A DNA stretch of 64,000 nucleotides from Arachnopeziza araneosa (Eukaryota > Ascomycota > Leotiomycetes > Helotiales > Arachnopezizaceae): NCBI GenBank assembly GCA_003988855.1, contig QYAI01000053.1, positions 1 through 64,000 of the forward strand, given 5' to 3'. How positions within the stretch are numbered: position 1 is the stretch's first letter; every line of letters starts with the position of its first letter. Position numbers and translations under genes: made by a program. Below the pieces are notes generated by a model. That model was not told where the DNA came from and made no database searches. It was given only the letters and a program-made list of their open reading frames with translations. This document shows, one piece after another, positions 42,295 to 54,600 of the stretch.

Positions 42295-43847
42295 TTACGA
42301 CTTGACAATCTTCTCCATGGCATCTAACAAGATATCTGCATGATGTTTCTGGAAAACCAGCATAGGTCTCAAGCGCACCGCGCTCTCACCTGATCCACCA
42401 ATATTAACACCCACAGCCTTCGCCTTCTTCAAAAACTCATCTCTTTTTGGGCTATCGAACGCGATGAACGTGCCTTGGCCCTTGCCTCTTAGATTCAAGA
42501 ACTCGCCTGGGTATTGTTTGGCAAGATCTTCAATGCCTTGGTACAGATAGTCACCCACGACGGCAGTGTTGGTGACCAGGTCGAGGCGTTCGATTTCCTG
42601 GATGATGGCACGGAAGAGAAGAGCGCGGGCAGGGTCACCCATCCAAGTGTTGAATTGGCGATAAGGCTTGTTAGGGCGGAGAGCAGAGTTGCCGAAATAG
42701 TAACCTGCGGTTTGGGCTTTCTTCGAGAAAGTTACCATGTCTGGGGGTGTCTCAAGGTTCCAATGGTCGTGGGCCCAAAATTTGCCAGTAGCGCCGACGC
42801 CAGTTTGTACCTCGTCAACGATCATGAGAACATTGTGTTTCTTTGTCAAGGCACGTAGACCGCGGAAGAAGGCCGAGGAGGCATGATTGTCTCCGCCTTC
42901 GGATTGGACAGGCTCGATGACAACAGCTGCGGGTGGCAGATGGTAAGTGGTGATTAAACGTTCGACATCTGCAAGAGCTTCGGCCTCGGCCTTTTTGTTC
43001 TCTTCAACGTGGTCTTCGAGAGGATACTTAAGCATAGGAAAAGTAGCCTGGGGCCAATCGAAAGCAGGGATATCGAGTTTGTGGATGGGTTTTGAGCGGG
43101 TGGTGGAAAGAGAGCCAAAGAGACGGCCATGGAAGCCGCTTTTGAAAGAGAGAATTGAGAGTTGAGGTGCGCCGGGTGCTTGATTGATCATCGACGATGC
43201 AATATCCGCTTCAGAGAAGTCAACTTCTGGTCCACCTCGCTCTTGTTGTCTCCGCCACATGAAAGCTGCTTTGTATGCGGTCTCGTTGGCATCCGAACCA
43301 GCCATGGCTGTAAAGACTTGACCAAGACCTTTTGGTGCTACTTTCAAGACGCTTGTCCGTAAGATATCTGCCCAATCGTGCTGAGGGAAGTTTCCGAGGG
43401 CGGGGCGGTTGATGATAGCGGAGGCCATTTGCTCACTGAGAGCTACTTTATGCAGTGCAGGATTGTTATATCCAACTGGAATAGAAGCAATCTGAGCATA
43501 ACTGATCAGTGAGTAAGTGGTTCAAGTATGAACGATTATACATACACATCTAGCACTACATTTCCATCTGGGTCCGCAATGTAGTTACCCAAGCTCTTTT
43601 GAAAATCCGCCATCATATTCAAGCTCCTCGTATCGAACACCTTGTTCAGATCGTCGATTGCTTTCTTCGTGATCGGCCCTGGTATAGCAGTCTTGACAGT
43701 TGGGCCTTCTGGTTCATTTGGGAAGAACGGCGCCTCGCCCGCAGGAGCCGAGGTCTTGAGAGCCGTGGCCGTGGCATATGGTCGTTGTATTCGAAGGGAG
43801 CGGGGAGCAGTCGAACGCAAACGCGCCGCTGCTCGAAGTGAAGCCAT
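42295..43847 (-). CDS. 4-aminobutyrate (GABA) aminotransferase, mitochondrial-type, two exons
   Basis: Exons 43847-43546 and 43501-42295 give 502 residues across a 44-nt intron (GTATGT donor, ATCAG acceptor); the join reads LDVYAQIASIPVGYNN, a conserved stretch of GABA transaminases. The enzyme is a PLP-dependent class III aminotransferase that moves the amino group of GABA to 2-oxoglutarate, feeding the GABA shunt. The start MASLRAAARLRSTAPRSLRI is Arg/Ser/Ala-rich without acidic residues, like a mitochondrial import signal. Landmarks: AGSDANETAYKAAF, the acidic pair in IVDEVQTGVGATGKFW, and MVTFSKKAQTAG with the Schiff-base lysine expected at about residue 362. Length matches the yeast Uga1/Aspergillus GatA family. 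A GTGAGT site near 43975 suggests a further intron in the leader. Confidence 0.95.
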
Positions 43848-45051
43848 TCCGGATTGAAAGAGCTTCCGACTCAGAAGCCAGGCTCCTTGCCACAGAAGTG
43901 GGGTTTGCGGTCTCGGTGCTGTTGTTGGAGCTTAGCTTTATCTTATCGTGAATAAGACAGCGCATATAGAACTCACCTTGAAAAGAACCGAGCAGGAATT
44001 GACTCTTGGTTTAAAACTTGTTTCTATCAGCCTAATCCCTTTCGGATTGAATAATGAGAGGGAGAAGGGTAAGTAAGAAGAGAGAGGAGAAGTGGGAGTC
44101 GGAAAGTCAATAGAGCAATTGTGAGTGGGATGCGGGGCAGCCAGGGGCACGCCGGGCTAACCTCGATCCAGCAGTCACAGCCGAACCCCGGTCATCGGGG
44201 TCTGTGACGCTCTTTCGCCGTCTTTTGTTGCACTTCGCAAAGGGCGCGTCAGCCTTCGGCACCTCGGGGCGCATCCAACAGCATTCAGGTCACGGTGTAA
44301 TATCATCCAGCACCACTTCATCCGACTTTGCTTGCAAGCGAAGCAGTCTTCGGTTTCAATATCCGCTCAGATCGATATTCAGAGTTATCCTATCTTGAAG
44401 CAGCTATCCATGTGCACAGCTGCTACCTGCATAGGATTTCCTCTGCCTGCTTCTCCATGCCCAGCTTGGAAGAGGCTTTTCCTCACAGAATCCCAAGGAA
44501 ACAGTCTCCATGGCAAAGGACTTCAACTCGCTTCAAGTACGAAGCCTGATAAGCCGTGCGAGTATTGTCAAGCACCGAGCCTTAGGGGTTATTCTCTCCA
44601 GATGACAAGTCACCAGGTACACGGCGGTCACCTCAAACCAGTCAACGCCCGCGAAAATGTCAACAAGCAGAAGAATTGACCTGTTTGTGTCGTCTGTTGT
44701 TCCAGCCCATCTCATCGATCGCATATATATTTTCCTAAAAGGACTTGATAGCTCCAAGAATCTTCTTGCTAGAACAACTATACCACAACTGCTCATCTCA
44801 TCCTACATTTCTACCTTCCGCCTCTCCCTCATCACCCTCGAAGCCACCTTCAATTTTCTTCCGAATCATTCAAGGTATGATAATGACTCGCCTGTTGCTT
44901 CGGCGGAGCAAATTACGCTGCAAATCACATCATCCGAATTTGACATAGAAATTCATGAACCCCTTGTCGGGACGTATCAAACGTGATGAATGATATTTAT
45001 TATATGGCCGTGACTCCGTATCATGCAATAATACATATTAGTTTACAGATC
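43848..45051. other. Intergenic, 1.2 kb
   Basis: Promoter side of GABA transaminase and the 3' flank of the glycosyltransferase. Short open frames near 44.3-44.9 kb lack features. No gene called. Confidence 0.5.
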
Positions 45052-46233
45052 CTATTCGGTTTTCTGTATCTCAGTAAACCTTTCCAGAGGACTCTGATGT
45101 ACACCCGTCTCCCGCATCTCCACAAATGCGTCGTCGTCGTAGAATCTACACATCTTCATCCAGTCGAGATCCCACATGTCGTTCAGTTGCGTCAGGTTCG
45201 TCCACTGTCCCCACTGGCGATTCCACATCTTGGTATGCAGGACGCGGATCGGTCCATCCGTGGCTTCTAATCCTTCTGCAAGCCAACTGCTATAATACTC
45301 CGGGAGGGCGTTCCATGATCGTGGAAGGATCTTGACTGGAAAGGGGCCGTAATCGGCGAATGCGCTCTTGGATCGGAGGACTCCTTGTTCCATATCGGCG
45401 AGATTGTAGTCGTCTGTTCTTCGAGCTGCTCGTAGCAGTTTGGCATGCATGTCTAGATTGGGCTTGAGGATGAGCATCCCGGCATTGATGTTCACGGGTG
45501 TGAATTGTGGCACGCCGGCGTAGACATAGTTGCACATCTCATCACCACCCACTCCGTTCCTTACGACCGCTTTGTCCTCGTCGCTCAACTCGTCCTCCTT
45601 ACACCTTTCCACGGGGACCAAATCAAACATGTCATCATTATTCCGAACGGGAAACGCGTCCGAATCAAGGAAGATTAATCTCTCCCACTCAACCTCTCTC
45701 CACAGATTCAGCTTCGAGAGAACGTCTATCCATCGCTTCGTCTTTATCACCTCATCGGGTATAATATCATCCAGCAATTCAATCTCCTTGACAATGGCCC
45801 CCTGACCTTCAAATATGCGCCGATTCTCCGCCGGGATGAATGGACAGACGAAGACGATCACCGGGTATCTGGACCGAAAATCCGACCACAGCAAGCGCCA
45901 GATGACGGATTGTGTGGCTTCAAAGTAGGGACCGCGAGTATCAGGTTGTCGCGTGCAATACAACGTCGCAAACGCGAATCTACTCCCCTCGTTGATATTC
46001 TGCGGCGGGTACGCTGAGAGCTGTGAAAAGTCCCGCCGGGGAATAGGATCGTTAGGGAAGACGAGACCGACGTCTTGGGCGGCAGAAAGTTGCGCGTGCG
46101 CGTGTCCGAAATTCAGAGACGAGATGTGCAGTGGGAGGTAGGGGGATTGGGTGTAGAAGAGGTAGAGGATCGGTAGGAGGATTAAGATAAACGCTGTGAG
46201 GAGATACAGCCTGAATGTTCGTAGAACCGCCAT
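45052..46233 (-). CDS. GT8-type glycosyltransferase, type II membrane protein
   Basis: A single exon of 393 residues. A short cytosolic start (MAVLRTFR) is followed by one membrane anchor (LYLLTAFILILLPILYLFY, about 9-27) and a lumenal catalytic domain, as in Golgi glycosyltransferases. FAFATLYCTRQPDTRGPYFEA opens the fold. The metal- and sugar-nucleotide-binding motif DxD is present as RLIFLDSDAFPV. Downstream NAGMLILKPNLDMHAKLL and the late HTKMWNRQWGQW segment fit the glycogenin-like GT8 family. Fungal relatives include N-acetylglucosaminyltransferase-like and inositol phosphorylceramide-modifying enzymes; the acceptor cannot be told from sequence. One N-glycosylation-like sequon (NLT) is near the end. 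Start at 46233 is supported by the anchor position. Confidence 0.88.
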   Translation of the reverse strand: MAVLRTFRLYLLTAFILILLPILYLFYTQSPYLPLHISSLNFGHAHAQLSAAQDVGLVFPNDPIPRRDFSQLSAYPPQNINEGSRFAFATLYCTRQPDTRGPYFEATQSVIWRLLWSDFRSRYPVIVFVCPFIPAENRRIFEGQGAIVKEIELLDDIIPDEVIKTKRWIDVLSKLNLWREVEWERLIFLDSDAFPVRNNDDMFDLVPVERCKEDELSDEDKAVVRNGVGGDEMCNYVYAGVPQFTPVNINAGMLILKPNLDMHAKLLRAARRTDDYNLADMEQGVLRSKSAFADYGPFPVKILPRSWNALPEYYSSWLAEGLEATDGPIRVLHTKMWNRQWGQWTNLTQLNDMWDLDWMKMCRFYDDDAFVEMRETGVHQSPLERFTEIQKTE

Positions 46234-47747
46234 GGGTATCGACGATGGGAGACGAGCGGCGCATGCAGAATATTATATTGTGGCGGTTAAGGGGTGAAAA
46301 GGGGCGCGAGCGTAAGGCTGGAGGAATGCCGAGGCTACTGCTGATAGTGGCCCTTGCCATTGACGTGAACACGAACGAGCTTGACTTGAAGAGATCAAGT
46401 TCCGTAGGAGAGAGGGGTCTAGCGCAAGGCTGCAAGATAACTTCCATGACTTATAACAACGGCTTATAGAGGAGGATGTGCTATCTATATCTTGACGAGG
46501 GTCCTGCTGTCGTCAGTGCGGAGATCTTCCCGCTTGCCGTCTTCATCGCTGTGAAGAAAGATAGAGTTGCAAACAGCCTTGATAATATTTCGGGAGTAGT
46601 TTCTGCTTATTTTATGTATCAAGATTCAAACCCTATACAATTCACACTCCATTGACAGAAACAGTTCCCTCTACCGGCATGCCCTGTGTTGGCACACGTT
46701 GCCTGTGCAAGCGAAATCCAAGAGTGCATGATACCCATCACGCTCAACGCATCCACGCTGAAATCCAGATTAGGACACCGCTGCGGGGCTCGGAGCCTCA
46801 CCTGTAAAATCCCGTGATGACATCCGGAGGGTGAGAGCATTCTCTGTGAAAGACGCCGAGCGAAAATATGTCGGTGCTGAGAGTTCAGAAAGACGGCGAT
46901 TTATCTTTTGCTCCAACGGCCTTCCAGAGGCGAGGCTCTGAGAGTTGCAGCACTAAATATTTTGTTCCGCAAGGCTGACGTGGAACGGTCAGAGGGCTTC
47001 CAGCTGAGGTCTACGCCAGATGTCTTGCAGTTGGAGACCTGAGGTTGCTGCCAGGAGAGGGAAAAGTTACTCGCTTCCATTCCAACTCGGGAGAAGCGAG
47101 TTGGACATCACGTGTCCTTGTTTTTACAGTTGTATTTTAGATTCTGTAGATTAAATAGATAGCCAGGAGGATATGAGCAAAAACCAGAATTGAAGGTCTC
47201 GGTACAATTGCGAAAGAACAGCTTCATAGAACTTGGCTTCATATCCTACAAAGAGCGAGCAACTCCTTTGCAGATTAGCCTGGCTCTAGACTCGAAACAG
47301 AAACTCAATGAACAGTGCAGCGTCTCTCCCCAAATTCCCTGCTTTCTGTGCCTAAATTGTGAATCCGCCCTCGCCAACGTTCCTTACCGGGTTCAAACCT
47401 TCCTGCAACATCGATTTCTTCCCTGGATATTATCCGTGTTGCAGATGCACGGTACGATTGCCAAGGAGGACACCTCGCAAGACTCCCTCAACATCTTGTC
47501 CGTGCTGGGCCTTTGGTCGGCTCATTCCACGATACTAGTCTCGTATCGGCAGATATCAAGGGCATCTAATATCATGTTTTCTTCTCTCAGGAAGGTACCG
47601 GGAGTGGCTGGGAAGTTCCCCGACGCCGTCTTTCCCTCGTCACATCGGCAGAGGCGTTCGACATCGGTTCGGTTCATCTCGAGAGGATCGGCCCAGGGAT
47701 CACGGCTTCCTGGATTTGGATTCCATGCTTGCTCGTGCCCATTCAAG

Positions 47748-47812
47748 CTCTCTGTCTCTCTCTGTCTCTCTCTGTCTCTCTCTGTCTCTCTGTCTCTCTC
47801 TCTCTCTCTCTC
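47748..47812. repeat. TCTCTCTG/TC microsatellite
   Basis: Four units of CTCTCTCTGT-like sequence pass into a pure TC run; the whole tract is 65 bases. Confidence 0.9.
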
Positions 47813-48962
47813 GCTGGATCCGGGACTCCACCCGGCCTCTCTTCCTGTCGTCGTCGTCTTCACAGAGCCCCTTAAGCGCTGGACAGAGAACGTGTGCCTT
47901 CGCCACTTGCATCCACCAGGTCATTTCCTGAAGCTCATCAACTGACGTTGCCGAAGATCAGATGGAGTTACCACCATTCACAACGCTCTCCTCGCCTCTC
48001 TCCAAGCCTCAGCGTCTACAGGCTCAGTGCAGAAGGCAGACTGACAAGCTACGTGGGCCAATAGCGGGATGCGGAACACTTTCTTGCCCCGGGACCCCCC
48101 CAGATCTTGATCCGAAGTCAAGTCAAACTCGGCAAGACAAGGGCGAGGTTACATTGTCGCTTCCTCCTCTGCTCCATTTCTTCTGCCTCGAGAGTCATCT
48201 TCCGCCCACTCATGCCGCTGGGCTCATATCCCGCGGCATCACCAACCCCCCCCCCCCACGTGACTGGCGTACAAGAGAACCACCTGCACCATGCGTCGTT
48301 ATGGTTCAGCTTGAAACGCTGCTTGGAACTCCGGCTCGAAGAACCCGTCTTCCGCTCGTCGTGCAACAAAAAAAGTCTACCTACTTCTTGCACGATCAAT
48401 TGGTCGTTTGCTCTCATCATCTTACGATCATCGGTTTCACGTGCAGCCAGTAACCGCCTCGAACCCATCATATCCCTATTAAGGCAAGCCTTTCCAGTAG
48501 GACACACGAGGCGAGAAGTACAATGCATATATGACCGGCATTATTGATGACCTCTGTTGGCCGCCGCTGGGTGTACTCATCCCATCTTTGAAAAAGTACC
48601 GAGTCCTGTTGGACTGATAGCTTCGACCCTGTATTACGTAATGGTGCCGTTGAGCCTCACAATCTGAAGATGCAGTGTCAAGATGGGACGGAACCATAGC
48701 TTACATGTCTCCAAATGACAGATCAATTTAGAGATACTCACCGACAGCATCTGCTGAGGGACTCGCACTTCCTGTTACAGAACATGGCGGCTTTCATCCG
48801 ATGGCTCACGTAAGTCTTGCAGTGCCAACTACCGGGCCTTTCTTGCAGATTCCAGTCGACAGGAACCTTCAGCAATTATCAATCACAGATATAGCCTTAC
48901 AAATATTTCTTTCCGCTCAAAATCATGGCCGGCTGCCGGTATACCGCAGCCCTAAACTCCTG

Positions 48963-48997
48963 CAGTTCTCCAAACAGTTCTCCAAACAGTTCTCCAA
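48963..48997. repeat. 12-base tandem repeat, three units
   Basis: CAGTTCTCCAAA occurs three times in a row, the last unit one base short. Confidence 0.85.
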
Positions 48998-50085
48998 TCA
49001 TCCAAATTAACCATCAACCACACAGCCTCCCAAAATCCCACCATCACAACTTCCCACATCGCCCAATCCGTCACACCTACCTAACCGAGCCATCTCCACC
49101 AATGTTACATGTTGACACAAGGGATCCCGACATTCTGGGTCGTTGATGAAAGTGGCTGCACTACACGTAATAAGACGGGCCTTTATTCGATTTAAACGAG
49201 AAGGATCTACGCGCCACAAAAGTACGAATCGCAACAAAATTTCAGGATGGCGAATTTTTCGGCACCGACAGAAGATGGCCAGAGTTATCGATGTTGAGAT
49301 TGTTGTACGGTTTGTTTTTGTGATGTATGCAATGGGGAGGTTTGACGTTCGGTTGCAAGGGTGCATGTGGTGTGACCCGGGAAGATGATATACAAAAAGC
49401 AATTTCACAATAAGATATATTCGCAAGTAAGTTGCCCTTGAATTACTCTCATGATTGGTTCACTGTTTGAAAGACTCAAGTCAATCTTAGGACTTGTATA
49501 TAAGCCTCGTGAGACGGCAAACTCATTCCGTTACGCTAAAGTCATCCGTCAGAGCTGAGCCATAATCTAGCATATTTCAAAACTCAACTTCATATACACC
49601 AAAGCTAAGAGGAATTTCTTCGGGCATTGAGCACAGCGCTATCAAAAAATAGAGCCATGATTTGAAGTGATTGAAAGACAGAATCACTCTACATAACCTT
49701 CAATATAACAGTCAACTGGAAAATTTAGTATCCTATGCGTACTTCACTTCGTCCTATCGAGGCAAGCACTATAACTAAACTCAAATAAACGCAATAGTCA
49801 TAAACCGAACCACTTCCAAACAGTTATCGAGAGGGAATCAGGGAAGGTGCGACGCGGCGTAACTTTCGTACAACCTTTACGATTGGCAGAAAGTACAAAC
49901 CACTACACCAACATCCTCTATTCATTGCCCTACCATCCACCAGCTCCTCACTCCAACCTAGTAGTACCCTCTCTAGATAAAATTGCATCCATCATCATAC
50001 ATACATAACGCAACCAATATACGCTGTTCCCTCACCTCCTATACCCTTCGCCGTTCTCTCCAAGATACCACAACACAACAGAACC

Positions 50086-50877
50086 ATGGCCACGCCGCAG
50101 AGCATGTCCATCCGTCGCGCCACCCTCGACCATCTCCCCGCCCTCACCCGCGTGGTGCAGCTCGGCTTCCCCGATGATCCTGACTACGCATACCGCTTCC
50201 CGTATCGCGATGCGTACCCCGAGGATAGCTCGACGTGGGTGTCGGCCGAGTATCGGGGGTACATGGAGCAGCCGGACAAGTTTGTCGTCTTGGTGGCTGT
50301 GGTGGCTGATTTGGGAGGGGAGGGAGGGGGGATGGAGAAGGTGGTTGCTGTTGCTGTTTGGGATGTTGCGGTGGAAGTTGAGGCGGAGGGGGTGGGTATT
50401 AGTGCGTTGGGCTTGTTTTCTTGCTTTTTATCTCTTCCTTCTTACTCTTTAACTTTTTCCTTCTTTTGAAAACGAATATCTTAATACTAACGGCTCCTAG
50501 ATGGGGGCATCGGCACCCGGCGTGACGGCAGCCCAGTCCACATGAAAGAAGCCGCCCGCTCAATCTCAACTGCCTTTAATCGCTTTTTTGCGCGTTATGG
50601 TAATAATCAAGTATACCTTTGGCTACTCACCACCGATCCAGCCTTCCGCCGTCGAGGAGCAGGGAAAATGCTCTGTGAGTGGGGAGTGCGCGAGGCAGAG
50701 AAGAGGGGAAACGGGTGTGTGTTGACTGTGATTGCGAGTCCTATGGGAAAGGCTCTCTATGAACGATTGGGATATAAACTGGTCGGGAAGGAGAAGGTAC
50801 AGGTGGTTGGCGAGGACTATACTTTTGACCAGTATTGTTTAGAGAGAAAGATAGGTGCAGAGACCGAGGCAGCTTGA
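50086..50877 (+). CDS. GNAT-family N-acetyltransferase, two exons
   Basis: Exons 50086-50395 and 50501-50877 give 228 residues across a 105-nt intron (GTATTA donor, CTCCTAG acceptor); the join reads EGVDGGIGTRRDGSP. GNAT enzymes transfer acetyl from acetyl-CoA to an amine. The N-terminus has the usual opening (MSIRRATLDHLPALTRVVQL) and DYAYRFPYRDAYPED. The acetyl-CoA-binding motif A is clear in exon 2: VYLWLLTTDPAFRRRGAGKM, where RRRGAG matches the (R/Q)xxGx(G/A) pyrophosphate loop. The final motif B reads SPMGKALYERLGYKLVGK. The substrate is unknown; similar fungal proteins are generally annotated only as GNAT domain proteins. Codon use at the start is strongly GC-biased relative to the flanks. 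Confidence 0.85.
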
Positions 50878-51666
50878 TTGGAGATCATGGCTGTATGAAC
50901 TACGGAGATTGAAGAACGAGCCTCGTACTTGGTTTGTGGTTTCAGGTCATGAAATCGCTACTTGCATGGTATAAATTACGCTAGTTTTACACATCATTTA
51001 CGCGCATAATATTGCCCAAAATCTAGACTCATCTTTTTTTCTTATATCTTAAGCTGGATTATAGCACAAGTATAGCACAAGTTGCTTTAGGAAGTGGTAG
51101 TGCACTTGCACGACAACTAGTCTGTCTTTCGACAACTTATAAATCTAAGAGAATTGGGATATATACAAGTATAACAAGAGTCGTTTCAGGAGGGGGGGGA
51201 AAGCGTACTTGCGAAAAAAATTAGTCGTCTGTCGGCAATTTATAGATACAAGAGAATTAAGACGTATATCTCGACAGGAAGATAATTCGTTTGCAGTGCA
51301 GTCGAGATACGGGCTACTCAATGGATGGTGATAGATTATGCTCCAAAGATACCCGTCGTATAGGCCGCGTCTGAGATCTGTGATAAACCTGGCGCAAAAT
51401 ATGAGAAATTTTTGACGAATACATCGAGTCTCTGGACTGACTGACCTCTATGCACAGCTGTGTTGACCGCGATTTTCAGCTCGGTTATTATAGATCCTGG
51501 GGTATAGGGGAGGAAGGGTTTATTTGTTTTATGGGTAGATAGGTGGACGTTGAACGTGTCACGAATAGGCGAGAGGAATTTTCATAATGGGGGGGGGGAA
51601 TATGATTAGGGTATCTGCGCTCTACGCTGAAACTACAAATACAAAACGGACAATGAGGCGTGAGTA
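50878..51666. other. Convergent intergenic region
   Basis: Between the acetyltransferase and the vWA-RBR ligase. Near 51040-51275 two similar stretches of about 120-130 bases occur (tataagtatagcacaag/atataacaagag and the related AATTTATAGATACAAGAG). No gene seen. Confidence 0.45.
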
Positions 51667-54600
51667 TCAGTACCACTCGGCATTCTCTTCGTCCGCATCC
51701 CTAGCGTCGTTGTATATCTCATCGTCCTCGTCAAAAAAACCTCCATGCTCCTTCTGCAGATGGGCATAGATCTCGGAGTCGGGTTGCCCCTCTCCGCAGA
51801 CGAAGCACCAATGCTGGCCGCACGTACAGGTGATGTGATTGCAGCCGCTGATTTTCTCCGTCATAACCCCACAGCCGGGACACTCCCTCTGACGGAGGAG
51901 TTCCTTTCCTTCCTTCTTCGCCACCTCTGCCAGGCACTCGTCGCAGGACCATTCTCTCAGCTCGGCGGGCGCACCGGCGGCGCAGACACGCTCGAGGTAG
52001 CGCTTGGCGTGTCCACAGTGCTGACACCATGCCGAGACCCAGGTGCCGCTCTCGCGGATGGCGGTGCCGAGGTCGGCAACGGCGTGGATGCCCATCCCGT
52101 ATTTGGAGAGCGTTTTGGCGGTCGGGGCACGTCGGCAGAAGGGGCAGAGACAGGTGGTGGTGTTGATGATTTTGCCGGGGCCGTTGACTCCGTACCAGCC
52201 TTCCAGGCAGGATTTGCAGACGCGCTCGCGACAGCCGGATCGGCCACAGCTGGGGAGGAGGGCGTCTTTGCGGAAGGAGGAGAAGCAGATGGTGCACTGG
52301 CCTTGTTCGGTGCGGCGGCGAGAGACCCAGGAGTCAAGTTGTTTTATCAGGTCCGGAGAGTTGCGGATGAGTTTTCCGTGCAAGACGAGGTTGCCTTGCG
52401 CAGATGCGGGAAGCAGCTCGACCTTTTCTGCGAAATTGTCGGTGCCTGCCGTGGAGATTGTGTTGAACAAGGAGCGCTTGTTGAATGGTTCGGCGATCTT
52501 GTTGTCCTTGTTATGGATTAGCCATGCTGTGGTGTTTTCGGCAGAGACTTTTTTGGCCGTGGTCTCGACTCCCACGATGGTTCTTCGACCTGAGGTACAA
52601 GCAAAGCACCTGAAGTCCTTGACATCGGTTGTGCGATACTCCTTCGGCCAGATGACTCGGTTCAAGCATTCTGTACACTCGACAACCGGAGCTACTCCAT
52701 TGTTACGGCAATAGTGACATTTAGGTTTGACATTGAGAGCTTGAGGACGATAAACCACGTATTGTGCTCGACAAGATCGAATATTACATTCAACCCATGT
52801 GACTGGAGTTTTTTCGTCGTCTCCTTTCTTGCACCGCTCATGCGTATGTTCCTCTTGCTCGGCTAGGTTGGCATATCTGGTCCATAGGCAGAATCCGCAT
52901 TTACCATCTGCGCCCATAATCGTCACAGATCGTGGCAATTGGCAATTCTTGCATATCACCATTGGGCCGACCGAGACAGAGGTTTTCTCTGGAGTCCATC
53001 CAATCTTTGCATTCAACAATGTTTCCAGGTTGAGTTCAAGCATCTTGTAGGAAACCAATTTCTTGAAGAGCACTCGGTCTTGTGCTTTAAGCAAGCCTTT
53101 TCTCTCGGCAACTTTGGACTTTATGGGTGTCAGTAAACCGTGATCTTCAAGTCGAAGGCGTTTGGCTGGGCGCTCATCCATAGAGGAGTCACTCACATCA
53201 AGAATCTTCTCTTCCCCTTCATGCCTGCTGCGGTATGCTCGATCAGCATCGAGTAAGAGACCCAAACAGCCCATATTCCATGTTTCAGGAACCTCTAGGT
53301 TGTTCCACCGATTGGGCCACCTGAGCATCTCTTGTTCAGCTGCGGGAATAAGTGGCTGAACACCAAGTCTAATGCTGAGTGCCGCAAGCAGAGCCGCTGG
53401 ACGAGCACCTAGCATTGTACCCGGAACGACAATATGAAGCAAGATCTTCCAGAATTTCTGTCCAAACTCTCGAGAAGCAAGAGCCATTGGAATTCTTGGA
53501 GTCTCGGTCTCCGAGGCAATGGCGATGTGCGCAGGCATTTCTGCTGCAGAGTTGATGTATGTTAATCTCGTCAAGACTTTTCCAAGACGCCGAAGAATCT
53601 TGTAATCGCATGATCGTCCAATTTCAAGAAGCTCGTCGCGTCTGAAGAAGGTGATAGGTATGTTCGAGTCATCCAGATCATCAGAAACGTCAGATTCGTG
53701 CTTAAAAACCAGGGTGGGATCAAGACAGACACATGGGAAATGCTGCTCCGCTGGCACGGATTCAATGGCTTCCATGACCTCCGCAGTGTAATCGTACGAT
53801 TCCTCCAGCCAGGCCTTCATCCGATCTTTCTCGTCTGCATCCTTTATCCTATCAACCTGATTCCCAAAAGCTGTGATGACTTCATCTCGTCGCTCATTGT
53901 CCTTGTCGTTACAGACAATACGCCAGAGAGATCCAAAGACTGGGTTGAAAGAGATTGCCGCAACATCTTGATCAATGATGTTCTTGAGTTGATCCACGGC
54001 AATTCTCCTGTACCTTGCATCCTCTTTATATCTCTTGACAAAGTCCACCGGTATAAACTTCTTCGGCATGAACTTCTTCAAGGTCTCCGAGGAAGCTCGA
54101 ACTTTTGTGAGATTTTTTTCACCAGAGTTCTGTTCCTTCCAGTTGTCCGTAGCGAGGAAAAATTGATTAGCTGCAGGGTCATTTTCAGATTGCAAGCTCT
54201 TGATTCCATCGATAGAGATATATCTGCTCATGTGTGCAGGGAAGTCTGCGCTCTCAGTGATGCCGGCCTTCTCTGCCCCCATCCATGAAAGTAGCATTTC
54301 AACCGTGATCTTGGATATATCAGCAGGCCGGGTACTGGTTAAATAGAAAGTTGCTCCCCGAGTCATCGTTGACAAGTAATTGTAGTAACCAGCATACATG
54401 AAATACATATTTGGTTGCAGGATTGAGAAGATCTGCGCCTTCTTATTTCCCTTACGACCAGAGAGCAGCTTGACTGCAGTCGTCAGATCAGCAAATTGCG
54501 GGCCGTATCCACTGTACGAGGTCTCGACTTTTAACGCCATCTGCTCTGGTCCAAGGTTTGAGTTTGAATCGTTCATTTTACCATTGAATTTGGTGTGGGG

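Larger units (their letters stand above)
46234..50085. other. Large gene-poor interval (3.9 kb)
   Basis: No supported gene. It holds several simple repeats, a run of eleven C near 48247-48257, and scattered open frames without introns or domains. The last few hundred bases are the leader of the acetyltransferase gene. Confidence 0.45.

Noticed and set aside
47389..47400. GGGTTCAAACC-like sequence resembling a tRNA B-box
   Set aside because: No matching acceptor stem, A-box or anticodon arm could be formed around it; the same goes for GATTCGACTCC near 55026.
47522..47863. Minus frame rich in Arg-Glu-Arg-Asp repeats
   Set aside because: It is a translation of the TC microsatellite.
51745..52714. 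Two long plus-strand frames opposite the RBR region
   Set aside because: They mirror a GC-rich, conserved RING/IBR coding stretch on the other strand.
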